The position numbers were made by a program, and so were the translations under genes. The notes under the pieces were generated by a model. That model saw only the letters and a list, made by a program, of their open reading frames with translations. It searched no databases and was not told the origin of the DNA. 64,000 bases of DNA from Acidimicrobiaceae bacterium (GTDB taxonomy: Bacteria > Actinomycetota > Acidimicrobiia > Acidimicrobiales > Bog-793), in NCBI GenBank assembly GCA_025464005.1, contig JAODBO010000144.1, positions 62,001-126,000 on the forward strand, written 5' to 3'. Positions 27,941-36,535 of this stretch are shown one piece after another (the first letter of the stretch is position 1; each line of letters begins with the position of its first letter).

Positions 27941-28606
27941 ATGCAGATCGGCGTCGTCGGCGGGACGGGTCCGGCCGGGCGCGCGCTCGCGTCGCGTCTC
28001 GCAGCCGGTGGCGCGGAGGTCCTCCTCGGCTCGCGATCCGCGGAGCGGGGCGAGGAGATCGCCGCAGAGCTGCGCCACAAGTGGCCGGACCGCAAGCTCG
28101 AGCTCGTCGGCGTGGCCAACGAGACCGCTGCCTCAGCCGGGGTCGTCGTGCTCGCGACGCCCTTCGAGGCCGCGGCGGAGACGGTCCTCGACCTCGCCGA
28201 GGCGCTCTCGGGCAAGGTCGTCATCTCGATGGTCAACGCCCTCGTCCGCGTCGGCGGCGAGCTCCAGGCTTTGTTGCCGGCGCGGGGGTCCGTCGCCGCG
28301 ATGCTGCAGGCAGCGTTGCCCGAGTCGGCGGTCACGGCAGCGTTCCAGCACCTGCCGGCACGCGCGCTCGCCGCGATCGACCGCGAGCTGCGGGCCGACG
28401 TGCTCGTCTGCGCGGACACCCCCGATGGCCTCGCGGCCACGGTGGCGGTCGTCGAGGTCATGCCGGGGCTGCGCGCGGTGCACGCCGGCTCGCTGGCATC
28501 CGCCGGAGCGGTCGAAGCGCTCGCGGCCGTCCTCGTGAATGTCAACGTCAGCTACCGGTCGCACGTCGCCGTGCAGCTCACAGGCCTACGCGAGCGGGGC
28601 GCCTGA
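27941..28606 (+). CDS. npdG: NADPH-dependent F420 reductase
   Basis: A 221-aa Rossmann protein that passes hydride between NADP(H) and coenzyme F420. The NADP loop GVVGGTGPAGRALASRLA is at the very N-terminus, followed by LLGSRSAERGEE with residues that recognise the 2'-phosphate. The C-terminal part (AAFQHLPARALA, VCADTPDGLAATVAV) matches the F420-binding domain of Fno/NpdG. It implies that this organism makes F420. The track begins at 27605 inside the MFS gene; ATG 27941 is the natural start. Only 5 bp separate it from mshC. Confidence 0.88.
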   Translation: MQIGVVGGTGPAGRALASRLAAGGAEVLLGSRSAERGEEIAAELRHKWPDRKLELVGVANETAASAGVVVLATPFEAAAETVLDLAEALSGKVVISMVNALVRVGGELQALLPARGSVAAMLQAALPESAVTAAFQHLPARALAAIDRELRADVLVCADTPDGLAATVAVVEVMPGLRAVHAGSLASAGAVEALAAVLVNVNVSYRSHVAVQLTGLRERGA

Positions 28607-28611
28607 CGGTC

Positions 28612-29733
28612 ATGACCGTGCATCTGTACGACACCGCTCGCCGCGAGGTCGTCCCATTCGAGCCAGGCCACATCGTGCGGATGTACACGTGCGGGATCAC
28701 CCCGTACGACTCGGCGCACCTCGGCCACGCTGCTACGTACCTCGCCTACGACATCCTCCAGCGTCGGCTGCGCGACCTCGGACACGAGACCCGCTGCGTC
28801 CGCAACGTCACGGACGTCGATGACGACATCCTGCGCAAGGCACGCGAGCTGGGAGTCCACTACCTGGACCTCGCAGCGGAGGAGATCGCCCGCTTCGACG
28901 AGCAGATGTCCGCGCTCGGCCTCATCGCGCCCTACCGCGAGCCGCGCGCGACTTCCGCTATCCCGGACATCCTCGGCTTCATCGGCATGGTGCTCGACTC
29001 CGGCCACGCCTACCAGGCCGCCGGGGCCGTCTACTTCTCCGTGTCGTCGTTCGAACGTTTCGGTCAGGTGAGTCACCTCTCGCGAGCCGAGATGCTCGCC
29101 CTCGCGCGAGACCGCGGTGGCAATCCCGACGACCCGGCGAAGCGTGACGCGCTCGACTTCGTCCTGTGGCAGCCCTCGCTCCCGGACGAGCCGGCGTGGG
29201 AATCGCTGTGGGGCCCCGGCCGCCCGGGTTGGCACATCGAGTGCTCGGCGCTCGCGATGCGCGAGCTCGGCCTTCCACTCGACTTGCACGGCGGCGGCTC
29301 GGACCTGATCTTTCCCCACCACGAGTGCGAGGCGGCGCAGTCGGAGTCGGCGACGGGGGAGCGTTTCGTCCGCCACTGGATGCACGTCGGGATGGTCTGT
29401 CTCGACGGCGAGAAGATGTCGAAGTCCCTCGGCAACCTCGTGTTCGTCGGGGACCTGCTGAAGGAGCACGAGCCGGCGGCGATCCGCCTGGCAATCCTCT
29501 CCCAGCACTACCGGCAGAGCTGGGAGTGGCACGCCGGGCTCCTCGACGAGGCGGAGGCGCGGGTCGTCCGCTGGCGAGCGGCCGGGTCGGGAGACGGGGC
29601 GATGGCCGAGGTCCGGGAGCGCCTGGACGACGATCTCGACACGCCGGGGGCGCTACGAGCTGTCGACGCGGCCGCCGCGGCGGGCGTCGGCGTGGCGAGG
29701 ACTGCGGGATCGCTGCTCGGCGTCGAGCTGTAG
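28612..29733 (+). CDS. mshC: Cysteine:glucosaminyl-inositol ligase (mycothiol synthesis)
   Basis: A 373-aa class I synthetase-like enzyme joining cysteine to GlcN-Ins, the third step of mycothiol synthesis. MYTCGITPYDSAHLGHAATY is the MshC form of the HIGH region (cysteinyl-tRNA synthetases read CGPTVYD..H.GN). GWHIECSALA and IFPHHE provide the remaining zinc ligands, and EKMSKSLGN is the KMSKS loop. It lacks the C-terminal tRNA-binding extension of CysS. It is about 30 residues shorter at the N-terminus than mycobacterial MshC. A CysS misannotation is likely in automatic pipelines. Confidence 0.85.
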   Translation: MTVHLYDTARREVVPFEPGHIVRMYTCGITPYDSAHLGHAATYLAYDILQRRLRDLGHETRCVRNVTDVDDDILRKARELGVHYLDLAAEEIARFDEQMSALGLIAPYREPRATSAIPDILGFIGMVLDSGHAYQAAGAVYFSVSSFERFGQVSHLSRAEMLALARDRGGNPDDPAKRDALDFVLWQPSLPDEPAWESLWGPGRPGWHIECSALAMRELGLPLDLHGGGSDLIFPHHECEAAQSESATGERFVRHWMHVGMVCLDGEKMSKSLGNLVFVGDLLKEHEPAAIRLAILSQHYRQSWEWHAGLLDEAEARVVRWRAAGSGDGAMAEVRERLDDDLDTPGALRAVDAAAAAGVGVARTAGSLLGVEL

Positions 29734-29787
29734 CGTCGGGCCCGCCCTCGATGCCAAGCGGTCCCGAGAGGCGTCCGGGGCAGCCGA

Positions 29788-29793
29788 TAGGCT
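29788..29793 (+). promoter_or_regulatory. thrS -10 box
   Basis: TAGGCT, matching the TAnnnT boxes of neighbouring genes, lies 52 bp before the thrS start, which also has AGGAG at 29829-29833. This would give a leader of about 45 nt without room for a T-box. Confidence 0.4.
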
Positions 29794-29845
29794 GATCCAA
29801 CCCGCCGCCGGTCGGCGGCCGACGACCTAGGAGCCCCGGGACCCG

Positions 29846-31951
29846 TTGTCCGAGCCACTGTCATCAGCCAACGCCGACGGGACCGGGATCGCCGTCGAGC
29901 TTCCCGACGGGTCGACCCGCGTCCTTCCAAGCGGTGCCACGGGCGCCGATCTCGCCGCGTCGATCGGCCGGCGCCTAGCACGGGACGCCGTCGTCATCGA
30001 GGTCGACGGCCGCCTCGTCGACCTTTCGCTCCCGCTGCGGGACGGGGCGCACGTGCGCGTCGTCGTGGCGGCGAGCGACGACGGCCGCCATGTGCTTCGC
30101 CACTCGACTGCGCACGTGCTCGCCCAGGCGGTGCTGTCGCTCTGGCCCGGGGCGCGCTTCGCGATCGGCCCTCCCATCGCCGACGGCTTCTACTACGACT
30201 TCGAGCTCCCCGGTGGCGCGCACTTCAGCGACGCCGACCTGCCCCGCATCGAGCAGCGCATGCGAGAGATCGTGTCCGAGGACCAGCCCTTTGCCCGCGA
30301 GGAGCACACGGTGGTCGAGGGATTGGAGCTCTTCGCCGACCAGCCGTTCAAGCGGGAGATCATCGAAGGTGTCGGGGCGGCCGCCTCCGGCACCCCGGTC
30401 GACCCCGAGCTGGTTGCAGAAGCGGGCCCCGCCGGGGTGCCGGTCCCAGTGGACGGCACGGTCGCGGACCCTCAAGGTGCTGAGGAGCTCGCCGGCGTCG
30501 TCACGACCTATCGCAACAGCGCCGACTTCGTCGACCTCTGCCGGGGGCCGCACGTGCTGTCGACGAGCGTGCTCGGCCACTTCAAGCTGATGCGCGTCGC
30601 CGGCGCCTACTGGCGCGGCGACGAGCACAAGCCGCAGCTCCAACGGATCTATGGCACGGCCTGGGAGAGCGCCGAAGCCCTCGCGACTCATCTGCATCGC
30701 CTCGACGAGGCGGACAAGCGCGACCATCGCAAGCTCGGCGCGGAGCTCGACCTGTTCTCGTTCCCGGAGGAGATCGGCTCGGGGCTCGCGGTGTTCCACC
30801 CGAAGGGCGGACTCATCCGCCGCCTCATGGAGGACTACTCACGCCGCCGCCACGTCGAGGCGGGATACGAGTTCGTCAACACTCCGCACATCACGAAGTC
30901 CGAGCTGTTCGAGACCTCCGGCCACCTTGACTGGTTCGAGGACGGGATGTTCCCTCCCATGGAGCTCGACGGCGGGCAGCAGTACTACCTGAAGCCGATG
31001 AACTGCCCGTTCCACATCCTCATCTTCAAGAGCCGCCAGCGCTCCTACCGGGAGCTGCCGATCCGGCTGTTCGAGTTCGGGACGGTCTACCGCTACGAGA
31101 AGTCAGGGGTCGTCCACGGCCTGACGCGCCTACGTGGCCTCACGATGGACGACTCGCACATCTTCTGCAGCCGCGAGCAGATGGCCGGCGAGCTCGACTC
31201 GCTGCTTACCTTCGTCCTCGAGGTGCTCCGCGACTTCGGTCTGGACGACTTCTACCTCGAGCTCTCGACGCGTCCCGAGGGAAAGGCCGTCGGCACAGAC
31301 GCCGAGTGGGAGGAGGCGACCGAGACGCTGCGCGCCACGGCTCTCTCCAAGGGCCTCGACCTCGTCCTCGACGACGGGGGTGGCGCCTTCTATGGTCCGA
31401 AGATCTCCGTCCAGGCCCGTGACGCGATCGGTCGGACCTGGCAGATGTCGACGATCCAGCTGGACTTCCAGTTCCCCCAGCGGTTCGACCTCACCTACGT
31501 CGGCGCGGACAACGAGCGGCACCGCCCGATCATGATCCACCGAGCGCTGTTCGGCTCGGTGGAACGGTTCTTCGCCGTGCTGCTCGAGCACTACGCCGGA
31601 GCGTTCCCGACCTGGCTCTCGCCCGTGCAGGCCCGTGTGCTGCCCGTGCGCGACAGCCACGACGGGTTGGCGGCCGAGGTGGTCGCATCGCTCGTCGGAG
31701 CCGGCGTGCGGGCGGACACCGAGGATGCCTCGGAGCCCCTCGGTGCGCGCATCCGGCGCGGCAAGCTCGACAAGATCCCGTACCTGCTCGTCGTCGGCGA
31801 CGACGACGTGGCGTCGGGCACCGTCGGGGTCAACGCACGGGGCTCGGACGCTCCCGAGCGCGGCGTGCCGGTCGACGACGTCGTCCTGAGGATCGCCGCG
31901 GAGGCCGCGGGACCGTCGCGTCGGGCCGGGACCCCGGCGAGCCGGGACTGA
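29846..31951 (+). CDS. thrS: Threonyl-tRNA synthetase
   Basis: A class II synthetase of 701 aa. Domains in order: TGS (about 15-75), the editing/SAD domain with HSTAHVLAQAV and FVDLCRGPHV, the catalytic core with motif 2 FEFGTVYRYEKSG and motif 3 HRALFGSVERF, and the C-terminal anticodon-binding domain. Zinc ligands are Cys in MNCPFH, His in DDSHIF and His in MIHRA. The start is a TTG; AGGAG 12 nt upstream is rather distant. It heads a set of genes in the same order as in mycobacteria (HIT, pgsA, acyltransferase, pimA). Confidence 0.97.
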   Translation: MSEPLSSANADGTGIAVELPDGSTRVLPSGATGADLAASIGRRLARDAVVIEVDGRLVDLSLPLRDGAHVRVVVAASDDGRHVLRHSTAHVLAQAVLSLWPGARFAIGPPIADGFYYDFELPGGAHFSDADLPRIEQRMREIVSEDQPFAREEHTVVEGLELFADQPFKREIIEGVGAAASGTPVDPELVAEAGPAGVPVPVDGTVADPQGAEELAGVVTTYRNSADFVDLCRGPHVLSTSVLGHFKLMRVAGAYWRGDEHKPQLQRIYGTAWESAEALATHLHRLDEADKRDHRKLGAELDLFSFPEEIGSGLAVFHPKGGLIRRLMEDYSRRRHVEAGYEFVNTPHITKSELFETSGHLDWFEDGMFPPMELDGGQQYYLKPMNCPFHILIFKSRQRSYRELPIRLFEFGTVYRYEKSGVVHGLTRLRGLTMDDSHIFCSREQMAGELDSLLTFVLEVLRDFGLDDFYLELSTRPEGKAVGTDAEWEEATETLRATALSKGLDLVLDDGGGAFYGPKISVQARDAIGRTWQMSTIQLDFQFPQRFDLTYVGADNERHRPIMIHRALFGSVERFFAVLLEHYAGAFPTWLSPVQARVLPVRDSHDGLAAEVVASLVGAGVRADTEDASEPLGARIRRGKLDKIPYLLVVGDDDVASGTVGVNARGSDAPERGVPVDDVVLRIAAEAAGPSRRAGTPASRD

Positions 31952-31955
31952 GCCG

Positions 31956-32579
31956 ATGAGCTTCGACCATCTCTGGGCCGGCTGGCGCTCGAGCTACGTG
32001 ACGTCGGTGTCAAGCTCGGCCGCAGAGGCATCGCCGGACGGTGACGGGCCCGACGGTGTCGCAGGAGCTGCGGGCGACACCGGAGCCGCGACCGTCGACG
32101 ACGGAGTGACCGGTGCTCAAGGCCTCGGAGCGCTCGAGGGCAGCGGCCAGGAGAGCTGCATCTTCTGCAAGATCTTCGCGTCTGACGCCCCGGATCGGGA
32201 GCGGCACGTCATATGGGAGAGCCCGCTCGCGGTCGTCGTGTTGAACGCTTACCCCTATGCCAGCGGCCACGTTCTCGTGATGCCGCGGCGCCACGTCGCC
32301 GACCTGGGCGACCTCGATGCCGACGAGTCCGTCGAGCTCTGGGAGACCACCCGCCGTTCGGTCGCGGCCATTAAGCGGGCCTACTCGCCCGACGGGCTCA
32401 ACCTCGGGGCCAATCTCGGCCGCGCGGCCGGGGCCGGCATCCCCGGCCACGTGCATCTCCACGTGCTTCCGCGCTGGGTCGGCGATACCAACTTCATGAC
32501 GACGGTCGCCTCGACGAGGGTGCTTCCCGAGCCTCTCCCTGACTCATGGGAGAAGCTGCGATCCGCGTGGCCGACGTGA
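31956..32579 (+). CDS. HIT-family nucleotide hydrolase/phosphorylase
   Basis: A 207-aa protein whose C-terminal ~145 residues form a HIT domain: CIFCKIF at its beginning, VVVLNAYPYASGHVLVMPRRH, and the catalytic triad HVHLHVLPRW. The mycobacterial homologue next to thrS (Rv2613c) is an AP4A phosphorylase, so dinucleoside-polyphosphate breakdown is the likely role. The first ~65 residues are Gly/Ala/Asp-rich and look disordered. It begins 4 bp after thrS and is surely co-transcribed. Confidence 0.92.
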   Translation: MSFDHLWAGWRSSYVTSVSSSAAEASPDGDGPDGVAGAAGDTGAATVDDGVTGAQGLGALEGSGQESCIFCKIFASDAPDRERHVIWESPLAVVVLNAYPYASGHVLVMPRRHVADLGDLDADESVELWETTRRSVAAIKRAYSPDGLNLGANLGRAAGAGIPGHVHLHVLPRWVGDTNFMTTVASTRVLPEPLPDSWEKLRSAWPT

Positions 32580-32643
32580 GCGTTCTCGAGTCCGGCGTTC
32601 GAGGACGCGCAGGCGACGCGCAGGACTCGGCGACTCGAGGTCG

Positions 32644-33393
32644 ATGAGCGCCGCACCCGAGATCGGAAGGCTCGCGTTCGCCTCCTATCTCGACGTCGTG
32701 GGCGAGGAAGCCGAGCGGCTCTCGGACGTCGGCTCGTCCGGGCTCGCACCTTCGGTTCCGACCTGCCCCGATTGGACGGTCGCCGATCTCATCGCGCATG
32801 TCGCGGACGTATATCGACACTGGTCCGCGCAGCTCGAGGCGGCCGAGCCCGAAGAAGCCGCGGAAGTGACGGATAGCCCGCCTTCGGACGATGTGCTCGC
32901 CACGCTCGACCACGAGGCGGCGCACCTCCTCCGGGCGCTGGAGCGCGCCGGGCCCGACTCGCCCTGCTGGAACTGGTCCGGCTCCGATCTCGTCTCGGGA
33001 TGGGTCGCCCGGCGGATGGCGCACGAGACCGCGGTGCATCGCTTCGACGGCGAGCGCGCGTATGGCCGCGGCACTCCCGTCGAGACCGAGCTGGCCGTCG
33101 ACGGCGTCGACGAACGCATCGAGGTGCATCTTGTCGTCGACGTCGTCGAGACGCCGTCGGCGTCGCTCGGGGGTTCGCTGTGCATGGTGTGCACCGACGC
33201 GGATGCCGCCTGGGTCCTCGACGTCGCCGACGGCCGGGTCCGCTGGCGGAGGGGGCGGGGCCCGGCAGACGTGGTCCTCGTCGGCACCGCCTCCGAACTG
33301 CTGCTGTTCAGCTGGAACCGGGTCGAGCTCGACGTGCTGGAGGTGACCGGGCGCCGCGAGGTGGCCGCGGCCTGGCGCACCCTTCCGAGCTGA
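32644..33393 (+). CDS. Mycothiol-dependent maleylpyruvate-isomerase-family protein
   Basis: A 249-aa protein with the MDMPI_N/DinB-like four-helix fold: VPTCPDWTVADLIAHVADVYRHW gives the first metal histidine, and GWVARRMAHETAVHRFDGE gives the Glu/His pair. The C-terminal half is the MDMPI_C-like beta domain. Family members use mycothiol as cofactor; the actual reaction here is unknown. It interrupts the mycobacterial-type order between the HIT gene and pgsA. The nearby mshC supports mycothiol availability. GAGGT 2 nt before ATG is a close ribosome site. Confidence 0.88.
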   Translation: MSAAPEIGRLAFASYLDVVGEEAERLSDVGSSGLAPSVPTCPDWTVADLIAHVADVYRHWSAQLEAAEPEEAAEVTDSPPSDDVLATLDHEAAHLLRALERAGPDSPCWNWSGSDLVSGWVARRMAHETAVHRFDGERAYGRGTPVETELAVDGVDERIEVHLVVDVVETPSASLGGSLCMVCTDADAAWVLDVADGRVRWRRGRGPADVVLVGTASELLLFSWNRVELDVLEVTGRREVAAAWRTLPS

Positions 33394-33479
33394 CGGCGTG
33401 ATAGCTGCACCGCCGGACCACCGGAGGCCGTCGTGAGCAGCTCTGGTAGCCTCGACCTAGCCGGACCGAGGGAGGTTCA

Positions 33480-34367
33480 ATGATTGACGGCCGGCGCGGT
33501 CGGCGAGCGAGTGCGCAGCTCGGAGGCGAGGCCGCCCCGGCGCGCCTCGGACTTGGCGGCCGCCTCGTGCGTCTCGGGGTCTCGGCCGATGTCGTGACGG
33601 CCGCCGGTGTGCTCCTCGCCGCGGTCAACGCGGTGATGATCGGCATGGGCGAGCTCTACGTCGCCTGTGGGCTGCTCATCGCCGGCGGTCTCATGGACAC
33701 CCTCGACGGCGTCGTCGCCAAGGCCGCCGGTACCGCGTCGCCGCGCGGCGCTTTTCTCGACTCGGTGGCCGACCGGGTGGCCGACGCCCTGCTGTTCGGC
33801 GGGCTCACCTGGTACCTCGCGTCCGGTCCCCATCCGCGCAACGCCTTGTTGCCCGTCGCGATCCTTGCGGTGGGCAACGTGATCTCCTACGAGCGGGCAA
33901 AGGCGGAATCGCTCGGCTTCAGCGGCAAGGGCGGCCTCATGGAGCGCGCCGAGCGACTCATCGTCTTCGGCCTCGCGATGCTCGTCCATGTCGTCATGAT
34001 CCCGATCCTCTGGGTCCTGCTCGTTCTCACCACGGGCACTGCCATCGGCCGCTTCGTGCGCATCTGGCGCCAGGCGAGCGGCACCGCACCGCATCGCAGG
34101 CAAGTGGTCGCCGCCACGTGGCGACGCGGCCGCGTCGAGTCTCGCTGGCGTCAGCTGCGTGAGACGGGCAACGCGGTGCCCGGGAGGCTGTCAGGTGCCC
34201 CCGGCGCGCGCTGGCGCAACCGCCGCAGCACGTCCACGCTGTCGACCCGGCTGCGCCGGGTGCTGAGCGCCGAGGGCGCGAGCGGGAGCCGTCGGCGTCC
34301 AGCCTCAGGGCCGACAAGAGCGACCAGAGCCCTGCGCCGCCGCATCGACGACGGTCGGCCGCGCTGA
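33480..34367 (+). CDS. pgsA: Phosphatidylinositol-phosphate synthase (CDP-alcohol phosphatidyltransferase)
   Basis: A 295-aa membrane enzyme condensing CDP-diacylglycerol with inositol 1-phosphate. The signature reads DTLDGVVAKAAGTASPRGAF then LDSVADRVAD, keeping the metal-binding aspartates but with Lys in place of the usual Arg of DGxxAR. Six hydrophobic segments lie between 30 and 190. About 85 arginine-rich residues after VRIWRQASG have no counterpart in the ~217-aa mycobacterial protein. TAGCCT (33447-33452) and AGGGAGG provide promoter and ribosome site. The stop overlaps the patA start. Confidence 0.88.
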   Translation: MIDGRRGRRASAQLGGEAAPARLGLGGRLVRLGVSADVVTAAGVLLAAVNAVMIGMGELYVACGLLIAGGLMDTLDGVVAKAAGTASPRGAFLDSVADRVADALLFGGLTWYLASGPHPRNALLPVAILAVGNVISYERAKAESLGFSGKGGLMERAERLIVFGLAMLVHVVMIPILWVLLVLTTGTAIGRFVRIWRQASGTAPHRRQVVAATWRRGRVESRWRQLRETGNAVPGRLSGAPGARWRNRRSTSTLSTRLRRVLSAEGASGSRRRPASGPTRATRALRRRIDDGRPR

Positions 34368-35296
34368 GCACCGAGCTCGTAGACCGGTCTCCGGGGGAGG
34401 CCGGGCGAGACCGCCGCGCCTACGTCAGGTACCGCTCGGTCGCCCAAGCGCTGCGCCTCATCCCGAGACCGCTCGGCGGCGCCGCTGCGGCGCTCGTCGC
34501 GCGGGCAGCGGCCCGTCGCTCGCCCGAGCGCCGGGAGATCGTCGCCCGGAACCTTCGGCGAGTCGTCGGCCCCGGCGTGAGCGAGGACGATCTCGACCGG
34601 CTCGTGCGCCGCGCATTCGTCTCCTACGGGCGCTACTGGGCCGACGCCGCGACGCTCGATCCCGACGAGCCGGGACTGCTCGAGAAGAGTTTCGTCGTCG
34701 AAGGTGTCGAGCACCTGCTCGCGGCGCACGAGGCAGGTCGTGGCGCTGTGGTCGCGCTGCCGCACCTCGGCTGCTGGGAGGTGGGTGCGGTGTGGGCGGA
34801 TCGGCAGGGGTTCCCGCTGACCACGGTGGCCGAGCCGATCCAGCCGCCCGAGCTCTTCGAGTGGCTCGTGAAAGAGCGAGAGAAGCTCGGCCTGCGGGTG
34901 CTGCCACTCGGTGCCCACGCGGCCAACGAGCTGCTCGCGACGTTGCGACGCGGCGGTTTCATCGCCCTGCTCGCGGATCGTGACATCGTCGGTGACGGCG
35001 TCGACGTGGAGCTGTTCGGCGAGCGGACGCGGATGCCCGGCGGCCCGGCGGCACTAGCGCTTCGTAGCGGGGCGCCGCTGATCGCGTGTGCCATCTACAT
35101 GCGCCCTCGCGGCAGCCATCTACTCGCCGTGCGCCCGCCGATCGAGGCCGTGCGCACGGGCCGGCTCCGCGAGGATGTCGCACGCATGACTCAGGAGCTA
35201 GCTCGCGAGCTCGAGGTCCTGGTGCGCGCGGCACCCGAGCAGTGGCACGTCTTCCAGCCGAACTGGCCTGCGGACATCGCGCCCGCACGAGCCTGA
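34364..35296 (+). CDS. patA: Phosphatidylinositol mannoside acyltransferase, CTG start
   Basis: A 310-aa lysophospholipid-acyltransferase-type protein. The catalytic HxxxxE is in LPHLGCWEVG at about 133, and ALLADRDIVGDGVDVELFG and MPGGPAALALRSGAPL are family segments. It transfers an acyl chain to PIM in the inner membrane leaflet. The track begins at GTG 34577 and loses 71 residues, although the preceding frame translates to good protein (YRSVAQALRLIPRPLGG). No ATG, GTG or TTG occurs in frame there; the only candidate is CTG 34364, which overlaps the pgsA stop (CGCTGA). There is no strong ribosome site, so reinitiation is likely. Confidence 0.85.
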   Translation: MSTELVDRSPGEAGRDRRAYVRYRSVAQALRLIPRPLGGAAAALVARAAARRSPERREIVARNLRRVVGPGVSEDDLDRLVRRAFVSYGRYWADAATLDPDEPGLLEKSFVVEGVEHLLAAHEAGRGAVVALPHLGCWEVGAVWADRQGFPLTTVAEPIQPPELFEWLVKEREKLGLRVLPLGAHAANELLATLRRGGFIALLADRDIVGDGVDVELFGERTRMPGGPAALALRSGAPLIACAIYMRPRGSHLLAVRPPIEAVRTGRLREDVARMTQELARELEVLVRAAPEQWHVFQPNWPADIAPARA

Positions 35297-35311
35297 AGCG
35301 ACCCTCCGGCC

Positions 35312-36463
35312 GTGCGTGTCGCGCTCGTATGCCCCTACAGCCTCTCGAGGCGCGGGGGAGTGCAGGGCCAGGTGGTCGGTCTCGCAGCCGCGCTCACCCG
35401 CTCCGGCCACGATGTGCTCGTGGTCGCGCCGCTCGACCCCCCACGCTCGAGATCGCGTGTCGCTACCCGATCGGCCGGGAGCGCCGGCACGCCAGGTCGC
35501 GATCGACCGCCCGGCCTGTCGGAGGAAGTGGGCTTCGTGGCTGCCGGGCGCTCGCTGCGCATCCCCGTGAACGGCTCGCAGGCACCCATCGCGCTCGGCC
35601 CCCGCTCGACGTGGCGAGCAGTGCGGACGCTGCGCTCGTGGCGGCCAGATGTCATCCATGTCCACGAGCCGTTCGTCCCGGGCGTCGCCTGGACGGCGCT
35701 GCTGACGCGGATCGCTCCCGTCGTCGGGACCTTCCACCGGTCCGGCAGTGGGGCGTTGTATCGCGCGACGCGGCCCTTGGCTCGGATCGGCTGGTCGCGT
35801 CTCGACGACGCGGTCGCCGTCTCGGCTGCGGCGCGTGCCACGCTGACCGAGGTCGTGGGGGACCGGGCCGCGCGCTGCGAGCTCGTCCCGAACGGCGTCG
35901 ACCTGGACCGGTTCGAGCGCGCCGAGCCGTGGCCGAGCGATCGGCCTACCCTCGCGTTCCTCGGTCGTCACGAGTCGCGCAAGGGCCTCGCCGTGTTGCT
36001 CGAGGCTTTTACGGGCATCGGTCGTGACATCGGACTCTGGGTGATCGGAACGGGGCCGGAGACCGCATCGCTTCGTAGTCGCTTCGGCGCGGACGAGCGG
36101 ATCGAGTGGTGCGGCTCGCTTGGCGACGACGACGTGGCACGTCGCCTAGCTGGCGCCGAGATCTACGTGGCTCCGTCCATCGGAGGCGAGTCCTTCGGTG
36201 TCGTGCTCCTCGAGGCCATGGCGGCGTCGACCGCGGTCGTCGCGTCCGACATCGAGGGCTACCGCCTCGCCGCCGGCGACGCCGCGCAGCTCGTGACGCC
36301 TGGCGACCCTTCGGCGCTCTCGGCCGCGCTCTCACTCCTGCTCGACGACCCCGAGCGCCGGTCGTCGCTCGTGACGGCCGGGCGGGTGCGTGCGCGGGAG
36401 CTGTCGGTGGGGCTCATGGCGGCTCGCTACCTCGCGCGCTACGAGCGACTCATCAGCGCCTGA
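35312..36463 (+). CDS. pimA: Phosphatidylinositol alpha-mannosyltransferase (GT4)
   Basis: A 383-aa GT-B glycosyltransferase that adds the first mannose from GDP-mannose to phosphatidylinositol. MRVALVCPYSLSRRGGVQGQ is the PimA N-terminus, PVNGS follows at about 88, VIHVHEPF at about 111, and the donor-binding EX7E region ESFGVVLLEAMA at about 296. The gene order pgsA-patA-pimA supports the assignment. About 15 extra arginine/serine-rich residues occur around 45-60 compared with mycobacterial PimA. It begins with GTG 15 bp after patA. Confidence 0.93.
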   Translation: MRVALVCPYSLSRRGGVQGQVVGLAAALTRSGHDVLVVAPLDPPRSRSRVATRSAGSAGTPGRDRPPGLSEEVGFVAAGRSLRIPVNGSQAPIALGPRSTWRAVRTLRSWRPDVIHVHEPFVPGVAWTALLTRIAPVVGTFHRSGSGALYRATRPLARIGWSRLDDAVAVSAAARATLTEVVGDRAARCELVPNGVDLDRFERAEPWPSDRPTLAFLGRHESRKGLAVLLEAFTGIGRDIGLWVIGTGPETASLRSRFGADERIEWCGSLGDDDVARRLAGAEIYVAPSIGGESFGVVLLEAMAASTAVVASDIEGYRLAAGDAAQLVTPGDPSALSAALSLLLDDPERRSSLVTAGRVRARELSVGLMAARYLARYERLISA

Positions 36464-36521
36464 TCGCGCCCTCGCGACGCCGAGTCGAGGCCCCCCGGCG
36501 AAACCACAGCCCCGGACCTCC

Positions 36522-36527
36522 TAGACT
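36522..36527 (+). promoter_or_regulatory. M48 protease -10 box, leaderless arrangement
   Basis: TAGACT lies 8 nt before ATG 36536 with no ribosome site between, indicating a leaderless transcript. Confidence 0.5.
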
Positions 36528-36535
36528 CGACGCCA

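Noticed and set aside
26020-28545. 841-aa ORF on the minus strand
   Set aside because: It is antisense to peroxiredoxin, MFS and npdG genes that have clear motifs and starts. Its Asp/Glu/His/Arg-rich composition is the usual shadow of GC-rich codon bias.
28612-29733. Cysteinyl-tRNA synthetase
   Set aside because: The CGITPYDSAHLGHAATY motif and lack of a C-terminal tRNA-binding region fit MshC better.
29794-29845. T-box leader before thrS
   Set aside because: Only about 50 nt lie between the likely promoter and the start; no room and no T-box motif.
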